Positions 53,976-62,518 of a stretch of 64,000 nt of DNA are shown piece after piece. The first letter of the stretch is position 1, and each line of letters opens with the position of its first letter. The notes beneath the pieces were generated by a model. That model did no database searches. It saw nothing but the letters and a program-made list of their open reading frames with translations, and was not told the DNA's origin. The translations under genes were made by a program, and so were the position numbers. This stretch comes from Duganella sp. CF517 (GTDB lineage: Bacteria; Pseudomonadota; Gammaproteobacteria; Burkholderiales; Burkholderiaceae_D), in the NCBI RefSeq assembly GCF_900110275.1, contig NZ_FODC01000004.1, positions 558,001 to 622,000 on the forward strand, read 5' to 3'.

Positions 53976-56246
53976 ATGTTCCAAATGTTTGGTTTTGGCG
54001 GCGTTAAATGCCCGCGTTGCGAGCACAAAAACGATGACCAGTCGGGCTACTGCAAGCATTGCGGTTTGACCCTGGGCGCGCCGCGCAACGAGCCGGTCCT
54101 GCGCGACAACCGCTGGATTCCCGGCGACGACGAACTGGCGGTGTATTTCGGCGTCAGCGCCTTGTCCGGGATCTTTACCAAAACGCTGCGCGTGCCGGCC
54201 ACCTCGCGCGCCTACATCCTGCAGGCCGACAAGGCGACCGAAGTGCCGCAGGGCGAATACGAGATCGAAGGCTTCTTCACCCGGCTCAATCACCTGCTGC
54301 GCAACCAGAACGCCGAAATCCTGATCACCCGCAGCGCGCCGTTGCCGGTCGAGTTTTCGTTCAGCGACCTGCAAACGGCCGAACACCTGAAAGTCTCGGC
54401 GCGCTTCACCGTCGCCATCCGGATCGAAAACGTACCGGCCTTCGCCCAGCACTTCATGACCGTGCCCGGCGTCGTGAGCACGCTGCACCTGCACGAATTG
54501 CTGTCGCCATCGGTGCGGCAACTGGCGGCCGAATTTGTCGGCGGCCGGTCGATGCGCGACATGGCGCAAAACGCCGATTTGCGCTTGCAACTGGACGAAC
54601 GCCTGCAGGCTGCGCTCAAACTGCGGCTGGCCGCCTACGGCCTGGCGGTCGAGCGGGTCGAGACGGCGGCGCTGCGCCACGATAAGTTCGACCATAACCG
54701 CGAGCGCATCGGCACCCTGTGGCTGGTGGCCGACGAGCGCCACGTGCAGCTCGAGCATGTCAAGCAGCTCGACCAGATCTACGATGAGGAGGAATGGCAG
54801 GCCATCTGGCGCGAGGAGCAGAAGATGCGCTCCGATTTCCGCCGCGCGGAGCTGCGCCAGGACGCCAGCGTTGACAAGGCCGAACTGACGTTGAAGGAAA
54901 GCGAGCGGCTACAGTCGCTGCGCGCGCGCGAAGTGGAGCTTTACAGCCGCGTCATGGAATCGAAAACCCGCAAGGTGGCGCTGGACAAGGGGGCCGGCAC
55001 CATCCTGGCCGACCTGGAACACGAACTGGCCAAAAGCAAGTCGCACCGCGCCGGCGAGCAGGCCGACTGGGAGCACGTGCGGCAGCTGGCGCAGATCAAA
55101 ATGCGCACCGAGCTCGAAGTGCTGCAGCAAACCGCCGCCGAGCAGCGCCAGTTGGCGCAGCAGCGCTTGTCGCACCAGCTGCGCCAGCAGGCGATTGAAA
55201 ACCAGATCGCCCAGGCGCTGCTGATCGAGGACGAATCGCACCGGCGCAACGAGCTGGCGGCGTTGCGCCAGCGCGAAAAGGACGAGAAGGCGCGCGAGCT
55301 GCAAGTGGAGTCGGAGGCGCACGAGGCGCGCATCCAGGGCATGACCCTGGCCGGCGCCGCCCGCCGCCGCGAGGCCGAGCGGGTGCAGGAATGGGAAGAC
55401 CAACTGGCGTTGGCGCGCCAGCGCGAACTGCTGCGCGGCGACGCCGTCAAGGACGCCGCCAACGCCGCGCAGGTGGCCGAGATCAACCAGAAGATCGAGG
55501 AGTTGAAGCGCGCCGGCGCGCAGGCCGATTCCATCGCGCAGTACGAAAAGCTGCTGCGCACGATCGAGGCGGACGGCATCCACGCGCGCCAGAACCAGGC
55601 CAACAGCAAACAGGCGTTGCTGGACCAATTGGCGGTCGACGAGCAGCGCCAGATCCTCAAGCAAAAGGAGCAGGAGGCCGAATGGCAGCGCGAGCTGAAA
55701 AAGCTGGAGCACGAGCGCGAAGAGAAATTCGCGCGCTGGAAGGGCGAATACGACGTGCTGCTGGCGCAGCAATCGCATGAGATCAAGCGCATCGAAACCA
55801 TCGGTGGCTTGAGCGACACCGGCAAAGTGGCCACCGCCGCCGAGCCGAACGCGCAGGCGCTGTCGCAGATCATGAAGATGCAGATCCAGGGCGGCATGTC
55901 GGCCGAGCAGATACAGGCGTTGGCGCAGGTGGTGGCGGCCGAACATGGCATGACGCCGGCCGAAGCGTCGCAGCAGGCATACCAGCGGGTGCTGGAGGAA
56001 CGCGCGCACCGCGACGCGGAACTGGACAAGGATCGCCGCCACCAGCTTGACCTGCTCAATGTGCAGAACGCCGCCAGTGCCAGCGCGCTGACGACCCAGA
56101 GCCAGTTGGGCATCGGTGTCGCGCGCGCGGGCGTGCCGCTGCCGGCGACGCCGAAGGGCGTGGGTTACTGCGTCAACGGCCACCCGACGCGGATCAACCA
56201 CCCCGATGACAAGTTCTGCGCCCAATGCGGCGTACCACTGACCTAA
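53976..56246 (+). CDS. Zinc ribbon - SPFH - coiled coil - zinc ribbon protein
   Basis: This 756-aa protein starts with a zinc ribbon (C12-x2-C15, C26-x2-C29). An SPFH (band-7) domain follows (~60-250, with TSRAYILQADKATEVPQGEYEI). The next ~450 residues are charged coiled coil, rich in Glu, Arg and Gln. The end is a second zinc-ribbon-like module (C732, H736, C748, C751). SPFH proteins form membrane-linked oligomeric cages or scaffolds that can govern proteases. No clear membrane helix is present. The ATG follows GAAGGAG. The next gene starts 35 bp later. Confidence 0.87.
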   Translation: MFQMFGFGGVKCPRCEHKNDDQSGYCKHCGLTLGAPRNEPVLRDNRWIPGDDELAVYFGVSALSGIFTKTLRVPATSRAYILQADKATEVPQGEYEIEGFFTRLNHLLRNQNAEILITRSAPLPVEFSFSDLQTAEHLKVSARFTVAIRIENVPAFAQHFMTVPGVVSTLHLHELLSPSVRQLAAEFVGGRSMRDMAQNADLRLQLDERLQAALKLRLAAYGLAVERVETAALRHDKFDHNRERIGTLWLVADERHVQLEHVKQLDQIYDEEEWQAIWREEQKMRSDFRRAELRQDASVDKAELTLKESERLQSLRAREVELYSRVMESKTRKVALDKGAGTILADLEHELAKSKSHRAGEQADWEHVRQLAQIKMRTELEVLQQTAAEQRQLAQQRLSHQLRQQAIENQIAQALLIEDESHRRNELAALRQREKDEKARELQVESEAHEARIQGMTLAGAARRREAERVQEWEDQLALARQRELLRGDAVKDAANAAQVAEINQKIEELKRAGAQADSIAQYEKLLRTIEADGIHARQNQANSKQALLDQLAVDEQRQILKQKEQEAEWQRELKKLEHEREEKFARWKGEYDVLLAQQSHEIKRIETIGGLSDTGKVATAAEPNAQALSQIMKMQIQGGMSAEQIQALAQVVAAEHGMTPAEASQQAYQRVLEERAHRDAELDKDRRHQLDLLNVQNAASASALTTQSQLGIGVARAGVPLPATPKGVGYCVNGHPTRINHPDDKFCAQCGVPLT

Positions 56247-56281
56247 AACGCCAAACAGCAGGAACGGTTACACTTCAGTCA

Positions 56282-58603
56282 ATGATGCAAACGGCAAGAG
56301 ACAAGATCCGCGAACTGCGGGCCTTACATGATGACGGTCTGTTGAGCCTTCAAGAGTTCGACCGTCGAAAGAACGCCATCCTGGATGCGGAGTACGCGCC
56401 GCCGGGAGGCAGCGTCACGGCCGCCCCGATGCCGGTGCGCCAGGGTACGGAACTGGGGTTGATGTCGGGTCAGGAGATCGGCCCGCAAAACCGCCGCTAC
56501 CGGCTGGAGCGCCTGATCGGCATGGGCGGCATGGGACAGGTTTGGCAGGCCACCGACCTGGCCACGCACGCGGAGCTGGGCCACAGCGAGATGGTGGCGC
56601 TGAAAATCCTGCCGCCGCAGCTCACCCAGAGCGCCACCCACGCCAAGCTGTTGATCGAGGAAGCGACCCAGGCGCGCAAGCTGGCGCACGAGAACATCGT
56701 CCGCGTCTACGAATGGGCGCAGGACCCGGCCACCTCCAGCTACTTCATCATCATGGAATACCTGGAAGGCCAGGACCTGGACGCCTATCTGGCCGCGCAA
56801 GGTCCGCTGCCGCTGGAGGCGGTCTTCCGGCTGCTGTCGCCGGTCGGCGACGCGCTGCAATACGCGTGGGAGAAGCACAAGCTGGTCCACCGCGACATCA
56901 AACCCGGCAACGTCTTCCTGACCCAGCGCAGCGAGATCAAGCTGCTCGATTTCGGCATCGCCTCGCGCGCGCGCAGCGCCGGCAGCAGCCTTGGTCTGCA
57001 AACGCCCAATGCCGGCACCGCGGGGTATCGCGCGCCGGAAGCGGGCACGCATCAACGCCAACCGGCGCCCAAGCTCGATGTGTACGCGGTGGCCGTGATG
57101 ATCTACCAGCTGCTGGAAGGGCGCATGCCGTTCGACGACATGCGGCCCGCCGATTTTCATCCGTCGCCGCCGCACGGCTTGAACGAGCGCCAGTGGCAGG
57201 TGCTGCAAACCGGCTTCGCCTACCAGCAGGAACGGCGCCCGGCGTCCGTCAACGAGCTGCTGGCGCAGCTGCGCCGTGCCACCGGCCCGACCGACGAGGA
57301 GCTCGCCGCGCAGGCCGCGCAGAAGGCCGCGCAACAGGAGAAGGAGCAGCAGGAGCAGTTGGAGCGCGAGCGCCAGCGCAAGAAGGAACTGGCTGCGCAG
57401 GCCGAGCAAGCCCGCCTGACGGAACAGAAACGGCAGGCGCAGGCGGTGGAAATGGCCGCGCGGCGCGAGGCCGAGGCCAAGGCGGCCGCGCTGGAAAAGG
57501 TGCGGCTCGATCAGCAGCGCCGCGCGCTCGAGGCCAAGCAGCGCGCGGAAGCGGAAGCCGCCGCGCTGGCGCGCAAGCAAACCTTGCGTGAGCAACTGCA
57601 GGCGCGCCGCGACGCCGACGCCAAGAAAGCCCGCGACGAGCGCGAGGAACTGCAGCGCAAGGCCGCGCAGCTGAAAGCGGAAGCGGCGTACCGCTCGGAA
57701 CAGGAACGCCACCGCAAACAGCAGGCCGAACGCAACGCCGCGGAACTGGCCGCGCTGATGCCGACGGCGGCCAGCCCCGTGGCCGATCCAAGTGGCGTGC
57801 TGCGCGACCGCTTCATCGACGGCACCGGTGTCGGTCCCGATCTGGTGCTGATCCCCACCGGTCGCTTCCAGATGGGGTCCCACGAACACGAACACGCGGT
57901 GGCGATCAAGGCCGGCGCGCAGAAAAACTGGCTCGACCGCGAGACGCCCCAGCACTGGGTCGGCATCGAGCAGCCGATCGCGATGGGCCGCTTTCCGGTC
58001 ACGGTGGGGCAGTGGCGCCAGTTCGTCCGCGCCACCGGCTGGGAATCGCAATCCGACACCGACTGGCGCGCGCCCGGTTTCGCGCAGGACGACGATCACC
58101 CGGTGATCGGCGTCAGCTGGATGGACGTGCAGCTGTATCTGCGCTGGCTGTCCGGGAAGACCGGCCAGACCTACCGTTTGCCGAGCGAATCGGAATGGGA
58201 ATACGCGTGCCGCGCCGGTACCAAGACGGCCTTCAGCTTCGGCGACAGCATCACCACCGAGCAGGCCAACTACGACGGCAACTACACCTACAACGGCAGC
58301 GCGCGCGGCGCCTTCCGCCAGGGGACCAGCAAGGCCGGCACCTTCCCGCCCAATCCCTGGGGCTTGTTCGACATGCACGGCAACGTGTGGGAGTGGACCC
58401 AGGACGTGGTCCACGACAGCTACCTCGGCGCGCCGGTCGACGGCAGCGCGTGGGAAGAGGGCGGCGATAACGTACGGCGGATACTGCGCGGCGGCTCATG
58501 GCTGTACAACCCGCGCTACCTGCGGTCCTCGGTGCGCAACGGCTTCTCGGCGGTGCTGGCCAACGATATCGTCGGCTTCCGCGTGGCCCGCAAGCTGGTC
58601 TAG
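56282..58603 (+). CDS. Hanks-type Ser/Thr kinase fused to a SUMF1-fold domain
   Basis: The 773-aa protein begins with a SHOCT-like helical motif (~8-38). A complete protein kinase domain follows (~73-335): Gly loop IGMGGMGQVW, K108 in VALK, HRDIKPGN with D205, DFG with D223, and APE at 251-253. A coiled coil (~340-490) leads to a SUMF1/FGE-fold domain (~515-773) with RLPSESEWEYACRAG, GLFDMHGNVWEW and RGGSW. Real formylglycine-generating enzymes have two Cys just after RGGSW; here the sequence is LYNPRYLRSS, so both are missing. It is therefore likely a binding domain. I chose ATG at 56282; 56285 is also possible. Confidence 0.9.
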   Translation: MMQTARDKIRELRALHDDGLLSLQEFDRRKNAILDAEYAPPGGSVTAAPMPVRQGTELGLMSGQEIGPQNRRYRLERLIGMGGMGQVWQATDLATHAELGHSEMVALKILPPQLTQSATHAKLLIEEATQARKLAHENIVRVYEWAQDPATSSYFIIMEYLEGQDLDAYLAAQGPLPLEAVFRLLSPVGDALQYAWEKHKLVHRDIKPGNVFLTQRSEIKLLDFGIASRARSAGSSLGLQTPNAGTAGYRAPEAGTHQRQPAPKLDVYAVAVMIYQLLEGRMPFDDMRPADFHPSPPHGLNERQWQVLQTGFAYQQERRPASVNELLAQLRRATGPTDEELAAQAAQKAAQQEKEQQEQLERERQRKKELAAQAEQARLTEQKRQAQAVEMAARREAEAKAAALEKVRLDQQRRALEAKQRAEAEAAALARKQTLREQLQARRDADAKKARDEREELQRKAAQLKAEAAYRSEQERHRKQQAERNAAELAALMPTAASPVADPSGVLRDRFIDGTGVGPDLVLIPTGRFQMGSHEHEHAVAIKAGAQKNWLDRETPQHWVGIEQPIAMGRFPVTVGQWRQFVRATGWESQSDTDWRAPGFAQDDDHPVIGVSWMDVQLYLRWLSGKTGQTYRLPSESEWEYACRAGTKTAFSFGDSITTEQANYDGNYTYNGSARGAFRQGTSKAGTFPPNPWGLFDMHGNVWEWTQDVVHDSYLGAPVDGSAWEEGGDNVRRILRGGSWLYNPRYLRSSVRNGFSAVLANDIVGFRVARKLV

Positions 58604-58660
58604 CAACGGATCGGGGTGTATACTGCCGCCTTCTTTGCAGCACAACCACCAGGACCCCCG

Positions 58661-59005
58661 ATGAGCGCCTTGCCCCCATGCCCGAAATGTAATTCCGAAT
58701 TCACCTACGAAGATGGCGCCCAGCTGGTGTGCCCGGAATGCGCGCACGAGTGGAGCGCCACCGCCGGCGAGGCCGCCGACGAAGGCGCGCGCGTCTACCG
58801 CGACTCGGTCGGGAACATTCTGCAGGATGGCGACACCGTCACCGTCATCAAGGATCTGAAACTCAAGGGCGGCGGCGGCACCGTCAAAGTCGGCACCAAG
58901 GTCAAGAACATCCGCCTGGTCGACAGCGACCACGATATCGACTGCAAGATCGAAGGCTTCGGCGCCATGAGCCTGAAGACCGAATTCGTCAAGAAAGTGG
59001 TGTGA
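58661..59005 (+). CDS. PhnA/YjdM-type zinc-ribbon protein
   Basis: The 114-aa protein has the PhnA/YjdM layout: a short zinc ribbon (CPKCNSEFTYEDGAQLVCPEC), then a beta-rich domain with VTVIKDLKLKG and IEGFGAMSLKTEFVKK. It is not proven to act on phosphonates despite the family's old name. It lies 57 bp after the kinase gene and may be independent of it. Confidence 0.9.
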   Translation: MSALPPCPKCNSEFTYEDGAQLVCPECAHEWSATAGEAADEGARVYRDSVGNILQDGDTVTVIKDLKLKGGGGTVKVGTKVKNIRLVDSDHDIDCKIEGFGAMSLKTEFVKKVV

Positions 59006-59086
59006 CGCTTCCCCGTTTAGGGGAGGCGAAACTCTGCTAAACGGTGTAAATTGGGGGTTCTGATTACCGCCCACGAGGAACACGGA

Positions 59087-59485
59087 ATGACTATCAAAGT
59101 ATTGCGCGATCAATCGCTGCCGATGCGCCACATCGTCCATGTGCGCAACCACATCGTATCGACCGACGGTTCGGTGGAGGAGGGCGGCAACGACGCCGGC
59201 CCGTCGCCGCACGACCTGTACGACGCGGCGCTGAGCGCCTGCAAGGCGCTCACGGTGGTCTGGTTCGCCAAGCGCAAGAACATCCCGCTCGAACATGTGG
59301 AGGTGAGCATGGAGCGCGACGCCAGCGAGGAGCGCCAGGGCGTCTACCGCCTGGCCGCCACCTTGCACCTGACGGGTAATCTGAGCGAGACCCAACGCGC
59401 CGAGCTGCTGGCCGCCGCGCAGAAATGTCCGATCCACAAACTGATGACGTCCGTGACCACGGAAGTCACCACCGTTCTGGGGTAA
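59087..59485 (+). CDS. OsmC-family peroxiredoxin-like protein
   Basis: The 132-aa protein has the OsmC/Ohr fold with two reactive cysteines, in LSACKAL and in KCPIHKLM. Such proteins reduce organic hydroperoxides, or other small thiol-reactive compounds. The ATG at 59087 gives the normal length. A pirin gene follows 4 bp later, so the two may form a small redox operon. Confidence 0.9.
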   Translation: MTIKVLRDQSLPMRHIVHVRNHIVSTDGSVEEGGNDAGPSPHDLYDAALSACKALTVVWFAKRKNIPLEHVEVSMERDASEERQGVYRLAATLHLTGNLSETQRAELLAAAQKCPIHKLMTSVTTEVTTVLG

Positions 59486-59489
59486 ACCG

Positions 59490-60383
59490 ATGACGATTTC
59501 GAATCTGTTGAAGGGCCATGAAAAGGATCTGGGCGGCGGCTTCGTCGTGCGCCGTTATCTGCCGTCCGCCATCAAGCAGGCCGTGGGCCCGTTTATTTTC
59601 TTCGACCATTTCGGCCCGGTCGATGTGCCCGTCGATGCCAATCATGACGTGCGTCCGCATCCGCATATCGGCCTGGCGACGGTGACCTATTTGTTCGAGG
59701 GCGCGATGGACCACCGCGACAGCATCGGCACCTTCCAGCGCATCGAACCCGGTGCGATCAACTGGATGACGGCGGGGCGCGGCATCGTCCACTCCGAGCG
59801 CACGCCGAAGGATTTGGTCGGCAAGCCGCACCGCACGCACGGGCTGCAGCTGTGGACCGCGCTGCCGGTGGCGCACGAGGAGGACGAGCCGGGTTTTTGC
59901 CACACGCCTTCGGCCGACATCCCTGAGCTGATGGTCGATGGCGCCCGGGTGCGGGTGCTGATCGGCACCGCGTTCGGCAAGACCTCGCCGGTCCAGACCT
60001 TCAGCCGCACCTTGTATCTGGATGTGATGTTGAAGGCCGGGCAGGAGTTGGCCCTGAGCGGCTTGCCGGAGGAAGCGGCGATCTATCCGGTGGGCGGCGA
60101 TCTGGAGATCGACGGCACGCCGCTGGAGAGCAACAACATGGCGCTGCTGAGCACAGACAGTACGCAGCTGGTGAAGGCGACATCGGATGCGCACTTCGTG
60201 GTGATCGGCGGCGAGCCGCTCGATGGGCGTCGCTTCATGTCGTGGAATTTCGTCTCGTCGAGCAAAGAGCGCATTGTCAAAGCCGGCGAGGACTGGGAGG
60301 CGCAGCGCTTCGACAAGGTGCCCGGCGAGACCGAGTGGATACCGCTGCCGGTCAAGAAGCCGGCGGGCGGGCAATACCTGTAG
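59490..60383 (+). CDS. Pirin family protein (second copy)
   Basis: The 297-aa protein has the same cupin metal motifs as the first pirin (27370-28251), with PHPHIGLATVTYLF and GIVHSERTP, but a distinct C-terminal half. The sequences are only moderately similar, so they are different paralogues rather than a recent duplication. It is tightly linked to the OsmC gene, while the other copy is linked to azoR. Confidence 0.9.
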   Translation: MTISNLLKGHEKDLGGGFVVRRYLPSAIKQAVGPFIFFDHFGPVDVPVDANHDVRPHPHIGLATVTYLFEGAMDHRDSIGTFQRIEPGAINWMTAGRGIVHSERTPKDLVGKPHRTHGLQLWTALPVAHEEDEPGFCHTPSADIPELMVDGARVRVLIGTAFGKTSPVQTFSRTLYLDVMLKAGQELALSGLPEEAAIYPVGGDLEIDGTPLESNNMALLSTDSTQLVKATSDAHFVVIGGEPLDGRRFMSWNFVSSSKERIVKAGEDWEAQRFDKVPGETEWIPLPVKKPAGGQYL

Positions 60384-60395
60384 CGAACACGCGCG

Positions 60396-60428
60396 GCCGG
60401 CACACCCCTGTCCTTGGGGTGTGCCGGC
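60396..60428. terminator. Strong bidirectional hairpin between pirin and the PRISE gene
   Basis: A 13-bp perfect stem (60396-60408 with 60416-60428) with a 7-nt loop lies 12 bp after the pirin stop and 4 bp before the stop of the facing gene. An ATTGTT stretch follows on the plus strand. Confidence 0.78.
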
Positions 60429-60432
60429 ATTG

Positions 60433-61506
60433 TTACGCGCGGTCTGGAATGATGCGCTCCGCCTTCAACCGCTCGAACAAATCAAAGAACGCATCCGGCG
60501 TGCTTTGATACGCCAGGAACCCCGCCTTGCGGCTCTTGGTCATGTCCGCGAGGACTTCCATCGGCCGGCCCAGATCCGCGTCGGTATGCCACCACGACGC
60601 CAGCTTGCCGATATCCGCCTCCGCCAGCCCGTGCATGGCCGCGATGGCGGTCCACGCGCCCGGCGCGTCGTCCATCCTGTCCTCCAACGGCTGGACCACG
60701 CCGTCGAACGGCGCCGCCTCGATACCGAAATACTCCGCCAGCTTGGGCCACAGCCACTTCCACCTGAACACGTCGCCATTGACGACGTTGAAGTCCTCGT
60801 TGGCGCCGGCCGCGCTGGTCGCCGCCCATTCCAGATGCGCCGCCAGCAGGCGCGCGTCGGTCATATCCGTCAATCCGTTCCACTGCGCCGCCGATCCCGG
60901 GAACACGAACGGCGCCCCGGACTCCTTGCACAGCGCCGCGTACACGGCCAGCGTCAACCCCATATTCATCGCGTTGCCCACCGCGTAGCCGATCACCGTA
61001 TGCGGCCGGTGCACGCTCCAGCTGTAGCCGCCGCGCTCCGCCGCCGCGAACAGGCGGTCTTCCTGCTCATAGTAGAAATTGTCCACCTGTTTGCGTCCTT
61101 GCTCCTCGCGGAACGGCGTCTCCGGAACCGCGCCGGTCGCATACGCTTCGAAGGGCCCCAGGTAATGCTTCAATCCCGTCACCAGCGCCGCGTGCTTCAA
61201 GGTCGCCGCGCCGTGCAGGGCATCGAGTACATTGCTCACCATCGCGCCGTTGACGCGGATGTTTTCCTTTTCGTTCGCCTGGCGCGCCCACGCGGTGAAG
61301 AACACGTGGGTGACGGCGCGTCCGGCCAGCGCCTGGGCTACCTCGTCGCGCGAGGTCAGGTCGGCGCGTATCGGTTCGACGCCAGCCAGCAGCGGCGTGC
61401 GGCCGCGTGACAAACCAAGAACGGACCAGCCGTTGCGCAGCAGCCGCTCGGCCAACGCGCTCCCCGTGACGCCACTGGCGCCGACGATCAATGCGGTATT
61501 TTTCAT
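60433..61506 (-). CDS. PRISE-type (progesterone 5-beta-reductase/iridoid-synthase-like) SDR
   Basis: The 357-aa protein has a Rossmann motif (GASGVTGSALAE, ~8-19) and the PRISE pattern: TWRR-like region replaced by FFTAWAR, an ALVTGLKHYLGPFE strand, NFYYEQED and the RPHTVIGY segment. PRISE enzymes reduce activated enones with NADPH in plants; bacterial homologues reduce alpha,beta-unsaturated ketones. The physiological substrate here is unknown. The divergent LysR at 61613 is a plausible regulator. Confidence 0.85.
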   Translation of the reverse strand: MKNTALIVGASGVTGSALAERLLRNGWSVLGLSRGRTPLLAGVEPIRADLTSRDEVAQALAGRAVTHVFFTAWARQANEKENIRVNGAMVSNVLDALHGAATLKHAALVTGLKHYLGPFEAYATGAVPETPFREEQGRKQVDNFYYEQEDRLFAAAERGGYSWSVHRPHTVIGYAVGNAMNMGLTLAVYAALCKESGAPFVFPGSAAQWNGLTDMTDARLLAAHLEWAATSAAGANEDFNVVNGDVFRWKWLWPKLAEYFGIEAAPFDGVVQPLEDRMDDAPGAWTAIAAMHGLAEADIGKLASWWHTDADLGRPMEVLADMTKSRKAGFLAYQSTPDAFFDLFERLKAERIIPDRA

Positions 61507-61542
61507 GCGAACTCTCCTTAAATCAAACGATAAGGAATGATA

Positions 61543-61569
61543 ATCGCGAAAGGAATTCGTATTTGCGAT
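61543..61569. promoter_or_regulatory. Inverted repeat between the PRISE and LysR genes, candidate LysR operator
   Basis: ATCGCGAAA at 61543-61551 and TTTGCGAT at 61562-61569 form an imperfect inverted repeat (ATCGC arms exact). It lies between the divergent starts, where a LysR regulator would be expected to bind. Confidence 0.5.
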
Positions 61570-61612
61570 AAGATTTCAATCAATTCATGAAATTTTTTCC
61601 GCCCACCGACCC

Positions 61613-62518
61613 ATGCACGCTTCCGACCACCTCAAGGACATCGCTTACTTCGTGCAGGCCGCCGATGCCGGCAGCTTCACCCTCGCCGCCGCCCGGCTGC
61701 AACTGAGCAGTTCCGCCGTCAGTAAAAGTCTCGCGCGGCTGGAGGCGCGCCTGGGCGTCAAGCTGTTCGAGCGCAGCACCCGCAGCCTGACCTTGACCGA
61801 CGCCGGCCGCAAATACCACGAGACCTGCCGGCGCGTGCTTCTGGAACTCGGCGAGACCGAAGCGGCGCTGGCGCAGGATGCCGAACCTGCCGGCCGCCTC
61901 CTGCTCGGCTTGCCGGCGACCTTCGGCCGCATGCGCGTGATGCCGGAGCTGCTGCGTTTCTGCGGGCAGTACCCCAATCTGCGTCCGCAGGTCGCGTTCA
62001 CCGACCGCTTTGTCGACGTCCAGGAAGAGGGGCTGGATCTGGCGGTGCGCATCGGCGGTCCGGCGCATTGGCCGGCGTCGCTGGGGCACGTTCATCTGGG
62101 TGACGAACGCCTGATCTTCTGCGCCACGCCGGCCTATCTGGCCGGACGCGGAACGCCGCGCTCCATCGCTGACCTGGCGAGTCACGATTGCGTCGTCTAC
62201 GGACGCGCCGACGGCACCGCCAGTCCATGGCTGTTCGCGTCCGCCGGCGGGCAGACCGAGCGCCGCACCATGGAGCACCGGATCATGGCCGGCGACGGCG
62301 AGGCGCAGATGACGGCGGTGCTGGCGGATATGGGCGTGGCGCAGCTGGCGACGTGGCTGGTGCGGGAGCATCTGGCGTCCGGCGCGGTGGTGGAGGTGAT
62401 GGCGGGACGCGCGATCGACGGGCTGCCGCTGCACATTGTCTGGCCGCTGGCGCGCCCGATGTCGCCCAAGGTCGCGGCGCTGCTCGACCAGTTGAAGGCG
62501 ACGCTGAAAATACGTTAG
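61613..62518 (+). CDS. LysR-family transcriptional regulator, divergent to the PRISE gene
   Basis: The 301-aa protein has the LysR helix-turn-helix (GSFTLAAARLQLSSSAVSKSLARLE) and an effector domain. It starts at the ATG at 61613 and is divergent from the reductase gene, the usual arrangement for control of a neighbouring oxidoreductase. Its stop overlaps the FHA gene by 3-4 bp. Confidence 0.92.
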   Translation: MHASDHLKDIAYFVQAADAGSFTLAAARLQLSSSAVSKSLARLEARLGVKLFERSTRSLTLTDAGRKYHETCRRVLLELGETEAALAQDAEPAGRLLLGLPATFGRMRVMPELLRFCGQYPNLRPQVAFTDRFVDVQEEGLDLAVRIGGPAHWPASLGHVHLGDERLIFCATPAYLAGRGTPRSIADLASHDCVVYGRADGTASPWLFASAGGQTERRTMEHRIMAGDGEAQMTAVLADMGVAQLATWLVREHLASGAVVEVMAGRAIDGLPLHIVWPLARPMSPKVAALLDQLKATLKIR

